Source: Halieaceae bacterium (GTDB taxonomy: Bacteria; Pseudomonadota; Gammaproteobacteria; Pseudomonadales; Halieaceae). Taken from it: a DNA stretch of 48,943 bases. Location of the stretch: contig CACMGJ010000015.1 in the NCBI GenBank assembly GCA_902613175.1, positions 1 to 48,943 of the forward strand. Reading direction: 5' to 3'. Shown here piece after piece: positions 18,098 to 25,643 of the stretch. A program made the translations under genes and the position numbers. Position 1 is the stretch's first letter; each line of letters begins with the position of its first letter. The notes beneath the pieces were generated by a model, which was not told the DNA's origin, searched no databases, and saw nothing but the letters and a program-made list of their open reading frames with translations.

Positions 18098-18874
18098 GTG
18101 AAGCCAATGAAAACAGGGACAAAACTTGCGTTAGTGGCAGCCGTCATTGCGGCGGTGACTGCACGCTATTGGTTTTACCTGGCGGCGGAAGTTTCGCTTC
18201 CCACGGACCGGACCGGCTTCGTCATCGGATTCTTAGGTGCGGCGGCTTTGGGTGTTTACGCCTTGATTAAGCGAACGAGCTGGTTGGGTGCTATTCCAGC
18301 TGTCTTCGCAATTGTTGTCGGTGCTTTTTTACCCTTCACAGTGTCAATCAGTGCACAAATCGTCGAGCGCGATTCGGTGATTGAAGTGGGTGATGCGATG
18401 CCTCAGTTCACGTCGATCGACGGGCAACGACAGGCATTCGACTCTGCGTCACTCAATGGGCACTTGGTGCTCATAAAATTCTTCAGAGCACATTGGTGAC
18501 CCTACTGCGTCGGCGAGTTACGTCGACTGGAAGAACTGCGCGCAGAGTTTGACAAGCGCGGCGTAAAGGTCGTAACCGTGAGTGTCGATTTACCAGAGGT
18601 CATAGCGGACCGACGCCATCTTCATGGTTTGCAGGCGACCATGCTGTCTGACCAGCAACTTACCGTTACGGATAAGTTTGGACTGCGAAACAAGGGGTTT
18701 CATTCGGCGCCAGGTAGCGAGGAAGCCGAGGCCTTACCGGTGCCCGCCACGCTACTGATTGATGAGTCCGGCAAAGTCGTTTGGATAGATCTCTCCGCCG
18801 ACTACCAACGACGCTCTGACCCCTCGGTCGTCCTAGCTGCCATGGAAGCGCACTTCGATATCGCCGGTCATTAA
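18098..18874 (+). CDS. Selenoprotein: membrane-anchored AhpC/TSA-type redoxin with in-frame TGA (Sec 134)
   Basis: The frame runs through a TGA at 18497-18499 without any other stop, to TAA at 18872. Read as Sec, the active site is FFRAHW-U-P-Y-C, the expected W-C-P-x-C redox motif of AhpC/TSA thioredoxin-fold proteins with Cys replaced by Sec; the partner is Cys 137. Three hydrophobic helices (about residues 9-29, 38-56, 61-82) precede the redox domain (about 95-258), which would probably sit outside the cytoplasm. Downstream, family features continue (GELRRLEEL, VVTVSVDL, PVPATLLIDESGKVVW). GTG 18098 was chosen because AGGGAG lies seven bases upstream; ATG 18068 and ATG 18107 are alternatives. 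A hairpin after the TGA fits a SECIS. Its substrate is unknown. It is adjacent and convergent to a second selenoprotein. Confidence 0.9.
18509..18527 (+). promoter_or_regulatory. SECIS element of the first selenoprotein
   Basis: A perfect 7-bp hairpin: GTCGGCG, loop AGTTA, CGTCGAC, with one G-U pair at the fifth level. The apical loop starts 17 bases after the TGA, inside the coding frame, at a distance consistent with bacterial SECIS elements. The G at loop position 2 followed by U resembles the SelB-contacting G-U of E. coli fdhF. Confidence 0.8.
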
Positions 18875-18876
18875 CC

Positions 18877-20085
18877 TCAGCGCTTAGATCGGCGCTCCAT
18901 ACGTTTCCGATTCCAGATGAACTGCAAAAGTCTAAGCGGGTTCTTTCTTACTTTCCGCCAGACAAGCCGCTTCATGGCGGGTGTGCTGTCGTAATTACCT
19001 TCTCGCTGTCCGTGACCGGTGTGTATCGGGAGGTTTGGTACGTCTACTTCTTCAAGTTCAACACGAAGCGTCATTATGCGTGTTTGTGGCAACAAGCACG
19101 TTTCATCTGTGCACGCTTGAAAAGTCACGTGCACTGAGAGTTCTACCTCCCGCTCATCAATAGGACGACACTCGCTCACCAATGCACCTACCGGATAAAG
19201 TGGTGTGGCGAAGCGAACGGTGCCGCGCCATACATTTAGATCGATATCTAATGTTTTTAAACGCAATGGCGCCGTTGATGGCGCCTCCATCGGAAGCGTT
19301 ACCAATCCAGCAGGTCCCTCGATTTTGATTTCAGTGGCGGTCAAACCCTGAGGTACGGGCTCTCCGTAGATGTGAAGGCCCTCGGGAAGCTCAAATGTTG
19401 TGACCAGTTGCCGGACAATACCTTGCCGTAAACTCCCGTTGCCGCCATGCAGCGCCGCTGTTATTCGGATGCCATCATCACTACTTTCAGCGCGTGGTGC
19501 GGTCTCATCGATGGTGATGCGTCCAAGGGCTGCATCGATCAGCATTTCGGGGCTTTCACGCTTTTTGTACGAGTCGTGAAAGAATTTGGAGACTACGGTG
19601 CCGTTCTCATCGCAGACATAAACGCCGGGGTAGGGGATGCCGTAGAGGAAGGCGTCCTTTTTTGACAGCTGCTCGTTAAGGAGTCCGTATTGTTTGATGA
19701 CCCGGGAATCAGTATCTGACAGTAGGGTGTATTGGACTCCCTGCTTCTCTGCAAATTCAGCCAGTGTTTCCTGGTCGTCATACGACAGGGCGTACAGTTT
19801 GATGCCGGCAGCCTCAAACTTATCAAACGCGTCTCGCAACTCACCTAGCTGCGTCCAGCAAGGGGGTCACCAGACAGCTGAGCGGTAGAAAACCAGTGCG
19901 GCTTTACTCACGCCGCGATCTTCATGGAAGTTAACGATACGTCCGAAAGCATCAGGCACGGAAAAATCGGGAAGCCGATCTCCGACGGCGGGACCGGTGG
20001 GCGCATCCGCGGGGAGGCTCGCACGAACCGGGTGTCCCAACGGTGCTGGTGCATCAAATCCAAGTTCGTCGCGTTCCGCTTTCAT
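18877..20085 (-). CDS. Selenoprotein: AhpC/TSA redoxin fused to a DsbD N-terminal-like domain, in-frame TGA (Sec 73)
   Basis: Read through the TGA at 19869-19867, this is a 402-residue protein. The redoxin domain (about residues 35-185) contains VFYRSAVW-U-P-P-C, so Sec 73 and Cys 76 occupy the usual CxxC positions. It continues with YALSYDDQETLAEFAEK, TLLSDTDSRVIKQYG and the peroxiredoxin-like YPGVYVCDENGTVV. From about 190 to 350 a beta-rich domain ends with VTFQACTDETCLLPQT (Cys 325, Cys 330), strongly like the DsbD alpha domain. The ORF has no obvious signal peptide, odd for a DsbD-like domain. The C-terminal tail is very basic. A SECIS-like hairpin follows the TGA. A redox or peroxide-handling role is inferred. 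The stop is a normal TGA without a hairpin behind it. Confidence 0.9.
19835..19853 (-). promoter_or_regulatory. SECIS element of the second selenoprotein
   Basis: On the minus strand: CGCAGCT, loop AGGTG, AGTTGCG, a perfect 7-bp stem with a G-U pair at the fifth level. The loop begins 21 bases after the TGA. Its AGGU start is identical to the start of the E. coli fdhF SECIS loop as I recall it. The architecture matches the first selenoprotein's hairpin, though the stem bases differ with compensating changes. Confidence 0.8.
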
Positions 20086-20280
20086 GACTGCAATGTGCCA
20101 TAACCTATAAGGGTGTTGAAGAGATTAGGAGCATGTATCGATAAAGGTAATTCTTTCCTCTAGCCCTCAACCAAAGGCATGATGGCGGGATGTTGTCGGG
20201 TGGTTGTCATGGCTCTGGCGCCACCGATATCAATCTTTTGAATTACATCCTAATCACCAGATCGAAGTGAGGGCAGGTCA

Positions 20281-20703
20281 GTGATAAAAAGCCTTAGAAC
20301 CAAGCACCATTACTCGCAGGAGCAACTCGCGCAGATGTCGGGTCTGAGCCTCCGCACAATTCAACGTGTTGAGTCAGGTCAAAGTGCGAGTCTTGAAACA
20401 CTGAAATCCCTTGCTGCGGTCTTTGAAATCGATGTCGATACGTTGAAGGGAGACATTATGGTGATTGATAAGAAATCAGAGGAATGGGCCCTTGCTCCGG
20501 CATGGGTGAAGTTTGGGTTTTGGGGAATACGTGATCGGCGCGTGGCGATACGATTCGAGATCTTTTCACTGGTGTGTGGCTTTGTTGGAAGCGTCGCGGC
20601 CCTGTTTTATCCATTGGCCGCTGGTGCACCACTTTTCTTCTTAGCGGCTTACTGCTATGCGGTTCAGATTCGATGGGTGGACAACAAAGGGCTTTGGAGC
20701 TGA
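20281..20703 (+). CDS. XRE-family HTH regulator with C-terminal 2TM domain
   Basis: A 140-residue protein starting at GTG 20281. Residues 1-60 form a helix-turn-helix of the Cro/C1 (XRE) type: YSQEQLAQMSGLSLRTIQRVESGQ is the DNA-binding core. Residues 80-135 contain two membrane helices (FEIFSLVCGFVGSVAALFY and AGAPLFFLAAYCYAVQI), matching the 2TM domain that often follows such HTHs. The protein would be a membrane-bound regulator; the target is unknown. It stands alone, divergent from the second selenoprotein, with about 195 bases between them; the pair might share regulation, but that is speculation. Confidence 0.83.
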   Translation: MIKSLRTKHHYSQEQLAQMSGLSLRTIQRVESGQSASLETLKSLAAVFEIDVDTLKGDIMVIDKKSEEWALAPAWVKFGFWGIRDRRVAIRFEIFSLVCGFVGSVAALFYPLAAGAPLFFLAAYCYAVQIRWVDNKGLWS

Positions 20704-20754
20704 GTTGCATGTCTCGAGGCAGGCCCGGATAATAATGGCACTTGCGAGTCATCG

Positions 20755-20952
20755 CTAGTCAGTGTTCGGGGAAAATACCTCCTCAATGGGGAGTCCAAAA
20801 AGCACCGCAATCTTAAACGCGAGCGGCAAACTAGGATCATATTTACCCTTTTCTATCGCGTTAATGGTTTGTCGGGTGACCTGCAGCCGATCTGCAAGAT
20901 CCGCCTGGGTCCAATCGCGATCCGCCCTCAGTACCTTGAGTCTATTTTTCAT
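20755..20952 (-). CDS. Small XRE-family HTH regulator
   Basis: A 65-residue, single-domain DNA-binding protein of the YozG/HTH type: MKNRLKVLRADRDWTQADLA, then VTRQTINAIEKGKYDPSLPL and FGLPIEEVF. These are the usual helix 2-3 and C-terminal signatures. The frame is open to GTG 20973, but ATG 20952 is preferred: it overlaps the stop of the upstream membrane-protein gene as ATGA, and the motif normally starts there. Such regulators are commonly coupled to a small membrane protein, as here. They likely autoregulate the pair. Confidence 0.87.
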   Translation of the reverse strand: MKNRLKVLRADRDWTQADLADRLQVTRQTINAIEKGKYDPSLPLAFKIAVLFGLPIEEVFSPNTD

Positions 20953-21371
20953 GCATTTGTTCGCCGCAACCACAGGGTGATCACAGACAGTATGTAAGAG
21001 ATCCCGATGACGAATAAGACGTTGGCCGGTTGTGTGCTAGCGAGTACCTTGGCTTGCGGGAGGGCACCATAGATAACGGTCAGTACCATTGTTATCCCCA
21101 AGGTTAATGCCATGGCTTCAAGATGCGTTTGCCGCTGGAGTTCATCCATATTTTTTAAGTGTTTAAAAAAGCTGTAAAGCATGAAGCCACCCGCTATTGT
21201 GTTCACGGCGATGGCCAAAAAAGTCACTGCAGTATCAAAGCCCCAAAGCGCGCTTGGTCCAAAGGACATGAGGGCAGTGCTACTTACCCAGGCACCCGTT
21301 GCGAGGAACAGTTGAAATGTGGATTTTTTAAGGCCTGCCTGTAGCGAGGTCTCGGTGCGTATGTTAATCAT
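20949..21371 (-). CDS. Four-helix membrane protein paired with HTH regulator
   Basis: A 140-residue protein with four predicted membrane helices: around residues 20-38, 46-66, 88-106 and 116-133 (for example AVTFLAIAVNTIAGGFMLYS and VLFVIGISYILSVITLWL). No enzymatic motif is visible. The short helix-loop pattern with a central charged HLKNMDELQRQTHLEA segment recurs in proteins encoded next to small XRE regulators. Its stop overlaps the start of the HTH gene (ATGA), so the two are translated together. Function unknown; possibly a stress or signal-sensing partner (inference). Confidence 0.8.
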   Translation of the reverse strand: MINIRTETSLQAGLKKSTFQLFLATGAWVSSTALMSFGPSALWGFDTAVTFLAIAVNTIAGGFMLYSFFKHLKNMDELQRQTHLEAMALTLGITMVLTVIYGALPQAKVLASTQPANVLFVIGISYILSVITLWLRRTNA

Positions 21372-21470
21372 ATATTGCTACCCTGACAAAATGTTAAGTG
21401 AGCTCTACATATTGCGGTGAGCCTTTCGGAAAGTAAAGGAGGCTTTACATCTTAACTTTTGGGAAGAGGG

Positions 21471-22148
21471 TTACTCCGCGAAGCCCAAAAAAGTGGCTGC
21501 TTCATCAACAGTCTTGCGCTCCGATACGACCGCGTTGGCTGGGAAGGAGTCATCGGGCCAGCCAAGCGCTACCGCCTTCATGATGACTTGATCATCAGCA
21601 ATATTGGCATGTTCACGCACAACCGGGGATTGCATGATGCCCTGGCTATTGATGACCGCTCCAAGACCTCTAGACCAGGCTGCGTTGACGAGTGCCGTGG
21701 TTACCGCGCCGCAGTCAAAGGCCGTATCGTCGCTGTCCGCTAACACCGCATCATAGGTAATGATGACGCAGACCGGCGCGTCAAACTGTCGAAACCCTCG
21801 CAAGACCCAACCCTGACGTTTTTCGGTGTCTTCACGGGCAATATCCATTGCTGCGAACAATTGTTTCGCTACGCCGACCTGCCGGTCCCGATGCTGTCCG
21901 GCGAAAGCAGAGCCGATTCGAAACTCCCGCGAGTGCGGAACACCCGCCAAATTGCGCTCGGTATTGCCCTTGCGGATACGGTCTAGTGGTTCGCCCGTTA
22001 AGACAGTGAAGTTCCAGGGTTGGGTGTTCATTGAGGAGGGGGACCGCATTGCCAGACCTAAGACTTCTTTTATTAGGGATTCGGGTACTGGATCTGGCTT
22101 GTAACCCCGAATGCTCCGGCGTCCCAGGACGACATCATCATATTGCAC
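21471..22148 (-). CDS. Nitroreductase-family FMN oxidoreductase (paralogue 1)
   Basis: A 225-residue nitroreductase-fold flavoprotein. The N-terminal VVLGRRSIRGYKPDPVPESL is the FMN-binding R-R-S-I-R signature, followed by RSPSSMNTQPWNFTVLTG and near the end GLGAVINSQGIM. Members reduce nitroaromatics, quinones or flavins with NAD(P)H; the real substrate is unclear. It resembles the protein encoded at 36556-37227: both share the R-Q-x-G-x-A-K and K-R-Q-x-W segments and an F-F/R-x-F-DAPV block, so these are paralogues. It is a single gene on the minus strand, followed by a gap. Confidence 0.9.
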   Translation of the reverse strand: MQYDDVVLGRRSIRGYKPDPVPESLIKEVLGLAMRSPSSMNTQPWNFTVLTGEPLDRIRKGNTERNLAGVPHSREFRIGSAFAGQHRDRQVGVAKQLFAAMDIAREDTEKRQGWVLRGFRQFDAPVCVIITYDAVLADSDDTAFDCGAVTTALVNAAWSRGLGAVINSQGIMQSPVVREHANIADDQVIMKAVALGWPDDSFPANAVVSERKTVDEAATFLGFAE

Positions 22149-22266
22149 TGAATTTACCCTCGATTTACGCGTGCCTGTAACCTAGAGCAGTCTCAACTGG
22201 AAAGACAGACCTATTCGATATTTGAGTGGGTTTTGGATTAACGACGAAATCGCCAGAGCAGGCTGT

Positions 22267-22297
22267 CAAGCAGAGGGCCAGGAAGGCCCTCTGCTTG
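22267..22297. terminator. 13-bp hairpin downstream of the 22.3-23.1 kb gene
   Basis: The arms CAAGCAGAGGGCC and GGCCCTCTGCTTG are perfectly complementary around loop AGGAA. It lies about 35 bases past the stop of the minus-strand gene at 22333 and before the nitroreductase start. No T-run follows either way, but the stem is long and GC-rich enough to act as a transcription barrier or 3'-end stabiliser. Confidence 0.6.
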
Positions 22298-22332
22298 AAA
22301 TCAGAAGTAAAATGCTACCTAACGCAGATAGG

Positions 22333-23085
22333 TTAGTCGGCTTCGCGACCACCAACCGGAGTCGCATACCAAACTCTTGGGTTGTCGCAATCCCATAGGC
22401 TGTTCCGACCAGCGATTCCCCGATACTCATCCCAATCTAGCTGGTACATTTTTTCAAGCGCAGCACCACGCTCTGACAGTGAAGAGGTGACCCAAACGTC
22501 ATAAAAACTGATGTCTGAATCGACCGGCATACCAACACCGGGTCGCCACATGTAGTTTCCACCCGCGACTTCATTTTCACTAAACCAATCAAAAGCCGCC
22601 GATCTTGCTCGCATTATTTGCCCAAAGGTGACCCCTTCCTGCGCAATACAAGATCTGATTTGAAGAAGCCCCGCTTGTCCAATCTGCGCGTACGGCCTGT
22701 CTTCAAAGCTGTCGATCGTCATGTGCGAGTCGCACGAGCTGACGGCATCAAATTTTGCCTGCAGCTTACTGCCTTCAGACATCCATTCCCCCATTACTGT
22801 CCCCAGTGTGGCTAGGTTGTCGGAGAACCCCAGCCAAACAAAATCAAACGGGAAATCTGAGCCAGTAGCCAAGACAGGCGTGAGAACGTACCCTGCGTAG
22901 CGTTCTGAAAAATTGCTATCTGCCCAACTATCCCACTCTGCTGAAACTTTTTTGAGATCGGACATATCCTTTCCATCTTGAAAACTACAATAAAAAGCTT
23001 CCATGGCGGTTCGGTTGCCTTGCGCTGCAGCATTCGAGGTGAACAGAACAATAAAAAAAATAGGTAAATACTTCAGTAAATTCAT
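22333..23085 (-). CDS. Secreted protein of unknown function
   Basis: A 250-residue protein beginning with a clear signal peptide (LLKYLPIFFIVLFTSNAAAQ), so it is exported. I do not recognise the family. Visible features: four mature Cys residues (in AFYCSFQDG, VSSCDSHM, IRSCIAQEG and LWDCDNP) that could form two disulfides, frequent aromatic residues, and a repeated theme of W/F with D. The start is ATG 23085; AATATG-rich sequence upstream lacks a strong ribosome binding site. It is flanked by a 13-bp hairpin on its 3' side. Base composition is AT-richer than the opp or selB regions, which with the orphan neighbours suggests acquired DNA. Confidence 0.7.
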   Translation of the reverse strand: MNLLKYLPIFFIVLFTSNAAAQGNRTAMEAFYCSFQDGKDMSDLKKVSAEWDSWADSNFSERYAGYVLTPVLATGSDFPFDFVWLGFSDNLATLGTVMGEWMSEGSKLQAKFDAVSSCDSHMTIDSFEDRPYAQIGQAGLLQIRSCIAQEGVTFGQIMRARSAAFDWFSENEVAGGNYMWRPGVGMPVDSDISFYDVWVTSSLSERGAALEKMYQLDWDEYRGIAGRNSLWDCDNPRVWYATPVGGREAD

Positions 23086-23242
23086 ATTTTTTGCCTCATG
23101 GTATTTTTGTGAAAGATTTTGCTAACGGTAGTGACCGCATCTCAAATGCTATCTCGGCTCTGAGTCAGTAATGTTAAGCCGTGCGAAGGCTTTGAAACGT
23201 ATGAGCTCTTTCCGTGAACAGTAGATAGAATTACACGCAGAA

Positions 23243-23344
23243 GTGATTCTTTTGCTGTATGCGCAGATCAAACAGCGAAACAAGAAGATAAGGCTCTTAA
23301 AGAAGATCTTGTTGGATACATTAACGCAAGGAGAAGATGCTTGA
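23243..23344 (+). CDS. Possible small leader ORF before the alpha/beta hydrolase
   Basis: A 33-codon frame from GTG 23243 to TGA 23342, encoding a basic, hydrophobic-start peptide (MILLLYAQIKQRNKKIRLLK, then a KKILLDTLTQGEDA tail). Its TGA overlaps the next gene's ATG as TGATG, and the AAGGAG before that ATG lies within it, which suggests translational coupling. There is no strong ribosome binding site of its own, so it may be a leader peptide or chance. Confidence 0.3.
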   Translation: MILLLYAQIKQRNKKIRLLKKILLDTLTQGEDA

Positions 23345-24183
23345 TGAAACGTATTTCGATTGAACTTGACGATGGCGCGGCGCTATCAGCGCTTACAGTT
23401 GGCGAAGGCCAACCTATAATTATGATTCCGGGTTGGTCACAGACTTCGGCTGAATGGGAGGGAACCGTTGAGTCACTAAGTGCTATTCGTAGCGTTATAG
23501 CACTAGACATGCGTGGGCATGGCGAGAGCGAAAAACCGGAATATGGTTATCGTGTATCTCGCTTGGCGCAAGACCTTCATGAAACAATACAAAAGCTTAA
23601 GCTTTCGAAAGTTGATCTGATGGGTCACTCAATGGGGTGTGCGGTCATATGGGCTTACATTGATCTTTATGGACAGGACCATATCGGACAGCTAGTGCTC
23701 GTTGATCAGGCTCCATGTATGTTTCCAAGAGCAGAGTGGAGTTCTGAAGAAAGATCTGAGTTCGGTTGCTTCTACGGCAGCTCCGCTGATGTTGATGAGT
23801 TAGCGGCTGGCGCACTGGCTTGTGTTGATTTGGATAGCACTATCGAATTCGTGAGGGCATTCTTCACTCCCGATTTTCCGGAGCAGTCGTTGCCGTTTAT
23901 TGCGGAGGAAAACTTTAAATTTCCAAGGCACTTAGCGGCACAATTACTTAGAGATGCCGCGTTTGGCGATTGGAGAGATGTAATAAAACGAATTAAATGC
24001 CCAACGCTCGTTGTTGGGGGTGAAGCGTCTATGTTCACTGGTGACTCTCAGCGCTGGATAGCATCTCAAATCCCAAATGCTGAAGTGGAAATCTTTCCCG
24101 CAAGCGAGGGCGGAAGTCACTTCATGTTCGTAGAGAATCAAGACCGATTTAATTCTAGGGTCTTGGCATTCTTAGAGTCGTGA
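23344..24183 (+). CDS. Alpha/beta-hydrolase (esterase/lipase-like)
   Basis: A 279-residue alpha/beta-hydrolase fold protein. The nucleophile elbow is GHSMGCAV (Ser near residue 98), following the early oxyanion-type motif IPGWSQTSAEWE. The acid is expected in the LVVGGEASMFTGD region, and the His in GGSHFMFVENQDRF. The MRGHGESEKPEYGY segment is typical of the family. The start is ATG 23344 with AAGGAG at 23328-23333; TTG 23341 is a slightly earlier alternative. The ligand is unknown. It lies in an AT-richer region with orphan genes and shows no operon partner apart from a possible leader. Confidence 0.85.
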   Translation: MKRISIELDDGAALSALTVGEGQPIIMIPGWSQTSAEWEGTVESLSAIRSVIALDMRGHGESEKPEYGYRVSRLAQDLHETIQKLKLSKVDLMGHSMGCAVIWAYIDLYGQDHIGQLVLVDQAPCMFPRAEWSSEERSEFGCFYGSSADVDELAAGALACVDLDSTIEFVRAFFTPDFPEQSLPFIAEENFKFPRHLAAQLLRDAAFGDWRDVIKRIKCPTLVVGGEASMFTGDSQRWIASQIPNAEVEIFPASEGGSHFMFVENQDRFNSRVLAFLES

Positions 24184-24456
24184 CCGTCAATCCTTTTTGT
24201 CATTGTACAGGTGCTATCTGAAGGAGAAGGTACTAAATGGATCGTCACGGAGTCTTGAAGTTGACAATTGGGCAGCAGACTTCTACCTGTGTCTTAGCGA
24301 CCGAATAAAATTGATAAAGGAGGCGAGAATCGCCAACACTAACCAGTGGGATATGGAATTGAGTAGTAGTAGTTTGTAGGTGGCAAGCCACGCTGGTTAA
24401 TCTTGCGCGTAACAACGCCCCCACAAAGACAGAGTGCTGTTTCGATTCTTATCGCG
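24184..24456. other. Intergenic gap with no supported gene
   Basis: About 270 bases between convergent genes. A 23-codon frame starts at ATG 24237 with AAGGAGAAGG upstream, but the product has no recognisable feature. A small hairpin GGCGA-GAA-TCGCC lies near 24325. Another frame from 24197 to 24379 looks accidental. I see nothing else convincing. Confidence 0.4.
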
Positions 24457-24876
24457 TTACTCATCATCAATAACGGCGCGTTTTGGTTCATGATCGAGCA
24501 TGTCGGCTGCGACGCCAACAAAAGCCACCCATAAAGCTGTAGTTGCCCAGTCGATGCCGATCTTTTCAGCTGTTGCGGAGCCATTTCTGACTATCAGCGT
24601 ATCAGAGCCGTCTTGCCGTATCCCACACCAAGGTTCGCCCTTTGAAATGACGCCTTGATAGACTGAGCCATCGGGGTACTCGCACCGGCAAGCGCCTATC
24701 CTACTTGAGGTTAGTGCCTCGCAATTCGCGTATTCGGAGCAAGAGTTTCCAGATAACGAGCTTTTAAGCGAACAATTAGTAAAAATCCAGTTGTCACTCA
24801 CGGCGGTCGCAGGTGTGCCACTGTGAACACAACCTGTAATGAACACTAAAACTAACCCAGCAGACATAAGGCGCAT
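24457..24876 (-). CDS. Small Cys-rich lipoprotein of unknown function
   Basis: A 139-residue lipoprotein: the signal MRLMSAGLVLVFITGC ends in a clear lipobox. The mature part has Cys in FTNCSLK, GNSCSEYANCEA, RIGACRCEYP and GEPWCGI (seven in all), pointing to disulfides in the periplasm. Near the C-terminus a hydrophobic segment WATTALWVAFVGVAADML could be a membrane helix. No family recognised. The frame is open to 24930, but ATG 24876 is chosen for the lipobox and the GGAG nine bases upstream. It lies among orphan genes between the alpha/beta hydrolase and selC. Confidence 0.72.
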   Translation of the reverse strand: MRLMSAGLVLVFITGCVHSGTPATAVSDNWIFTNCSLKSSLSGNSCSEYANCEALTSSRIGACRCEYPDGSVYQGVISKGEPWCGIRQDGSDTLIVRNGSATAEKIGIDWATTALWVAFVGVAADMLDHEPKRAVIDDE

Positions 24877-25018
24877 CAGCAATCGCTCCAGCGAAATACT
24901 CGTCTTTACAAGCTTAGCTTCGAATATCACAAAATCCGGTCGTATACATAAACTCCCGCCCGCTCCGCCATTACCTATTTTAGTTTTATTCCGAATGATT
25001 TCTTTTTAGGTAGAGTTC

Positions 25019-25210
25019 TCATTCGCTGTTACGTTTTCTTGCCTTCCAAAAAAAAAGCAGTGAGCCCAGTACTGCTACAAAAAATAGTGTTCTTGATTCA
25101 TTAACACTTATGGCAAGGTTACCCATGTACCAGCCATAACCGCCGAATGCCGCAAAGACAAGAAATGTGAAGGCGTAGACTAAATATTCAATTCGTTTCC
25201 ATTTAGACAC
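25019..25210 (-). CDS. Small two-helix membrane protein
   Basis: A 63-residue protein with two hydrophobic segments (IEYLVYAFTFLVFAAFGGYGWY and TLFFVAVLGSLLFFWKA) and basic ends, so probably an inner-membrane microprotein. No family was recognised and it has no neighbour that hints at a job. The reading frame is compact and the helices are regular, which supports a real gene. Confidence 0.6.
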   Translation of the reverse strand: MSKWKRIEYLVYAFTFLVFAAFGGYGWYMGNLAISVNESRTLFFVAVLGSLLFFWKARKRNSE

Positions 25211-25643
25211 TGAAGTGACTCCCTAAACAGCTGATATTCCAATCTAGAACTAAAGTGTAGACCTTTGTTAAAAACTTTTTTTAATTTTTGAGTAGCCAAG
25301 TTCACTAACGACTAAGTGAGGATTCACAGTACGCCTAACGGGCAACGTAAGAGCTTTTGATTTTGAAAATCGATCTCGCATGTATCTGGCAGGTAACTGC
25401 TGTGACAGTGACATCTGGTTTACACCCAAAACCCCCTCAAATTCTGCACCCACATGTACACATATACGGGAGGGGGTATGGTCACCTGCATGGGGAGAAG
25501 TACTGGCAGGCCAAAGCACTTACGGGCCGTCTGCATTGGGAAAGCGCCTGCGATGAACCGGAACAATATGTGGTACAAGCAAAGGTATTTGTCTAAATAT
25601 TTTAAATTTTTTTGTTATAAAACAGAATTTTATTGAAAAAATA
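25211..25643. other. AT-rich gap next to the 3' end of selC
   Basis: About 430 bases with no firm gene. A frame from TTG 25357 to 25596 could encode 79 residues (with segments such as YGHLHGEKYWQAKAL and ESACDEPEQYVVQAK), which looks protein-like but has no ribosome binding site, no family I know, and may be a remnant. The last 60 bases before selC are extremely AT-rich, including an ATAAAA/TTTTAT arm pair on the minus strand that could help end the sel transcript. Confidence 0.35.

Noticed and set aside
18068-18874. Interpreting the two TGA-containing redoxin genes as frameshifted or nonsense pseudogenes
   Set aside because: Both interruptions are TGA, both at the same functional residue, both followed by matching hairpins, and a complete selA-selB-selC set is nearby; decay would not produce this.
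24181-24260. Frame continues after the TGA of the alpha/beta hydrolase, as in the selenoproteins
   Set aside because: The His and C-terminal helix of the hydrolase are already complete, the residue is not at a redox site, and the following frame has no family features. It is a normal stop.
24197-24379. 60-codon plus-strand frame
   Set aside because: Starts at TTG without a ribosome binding site, no recognisable features, and another short frame overlaps it.
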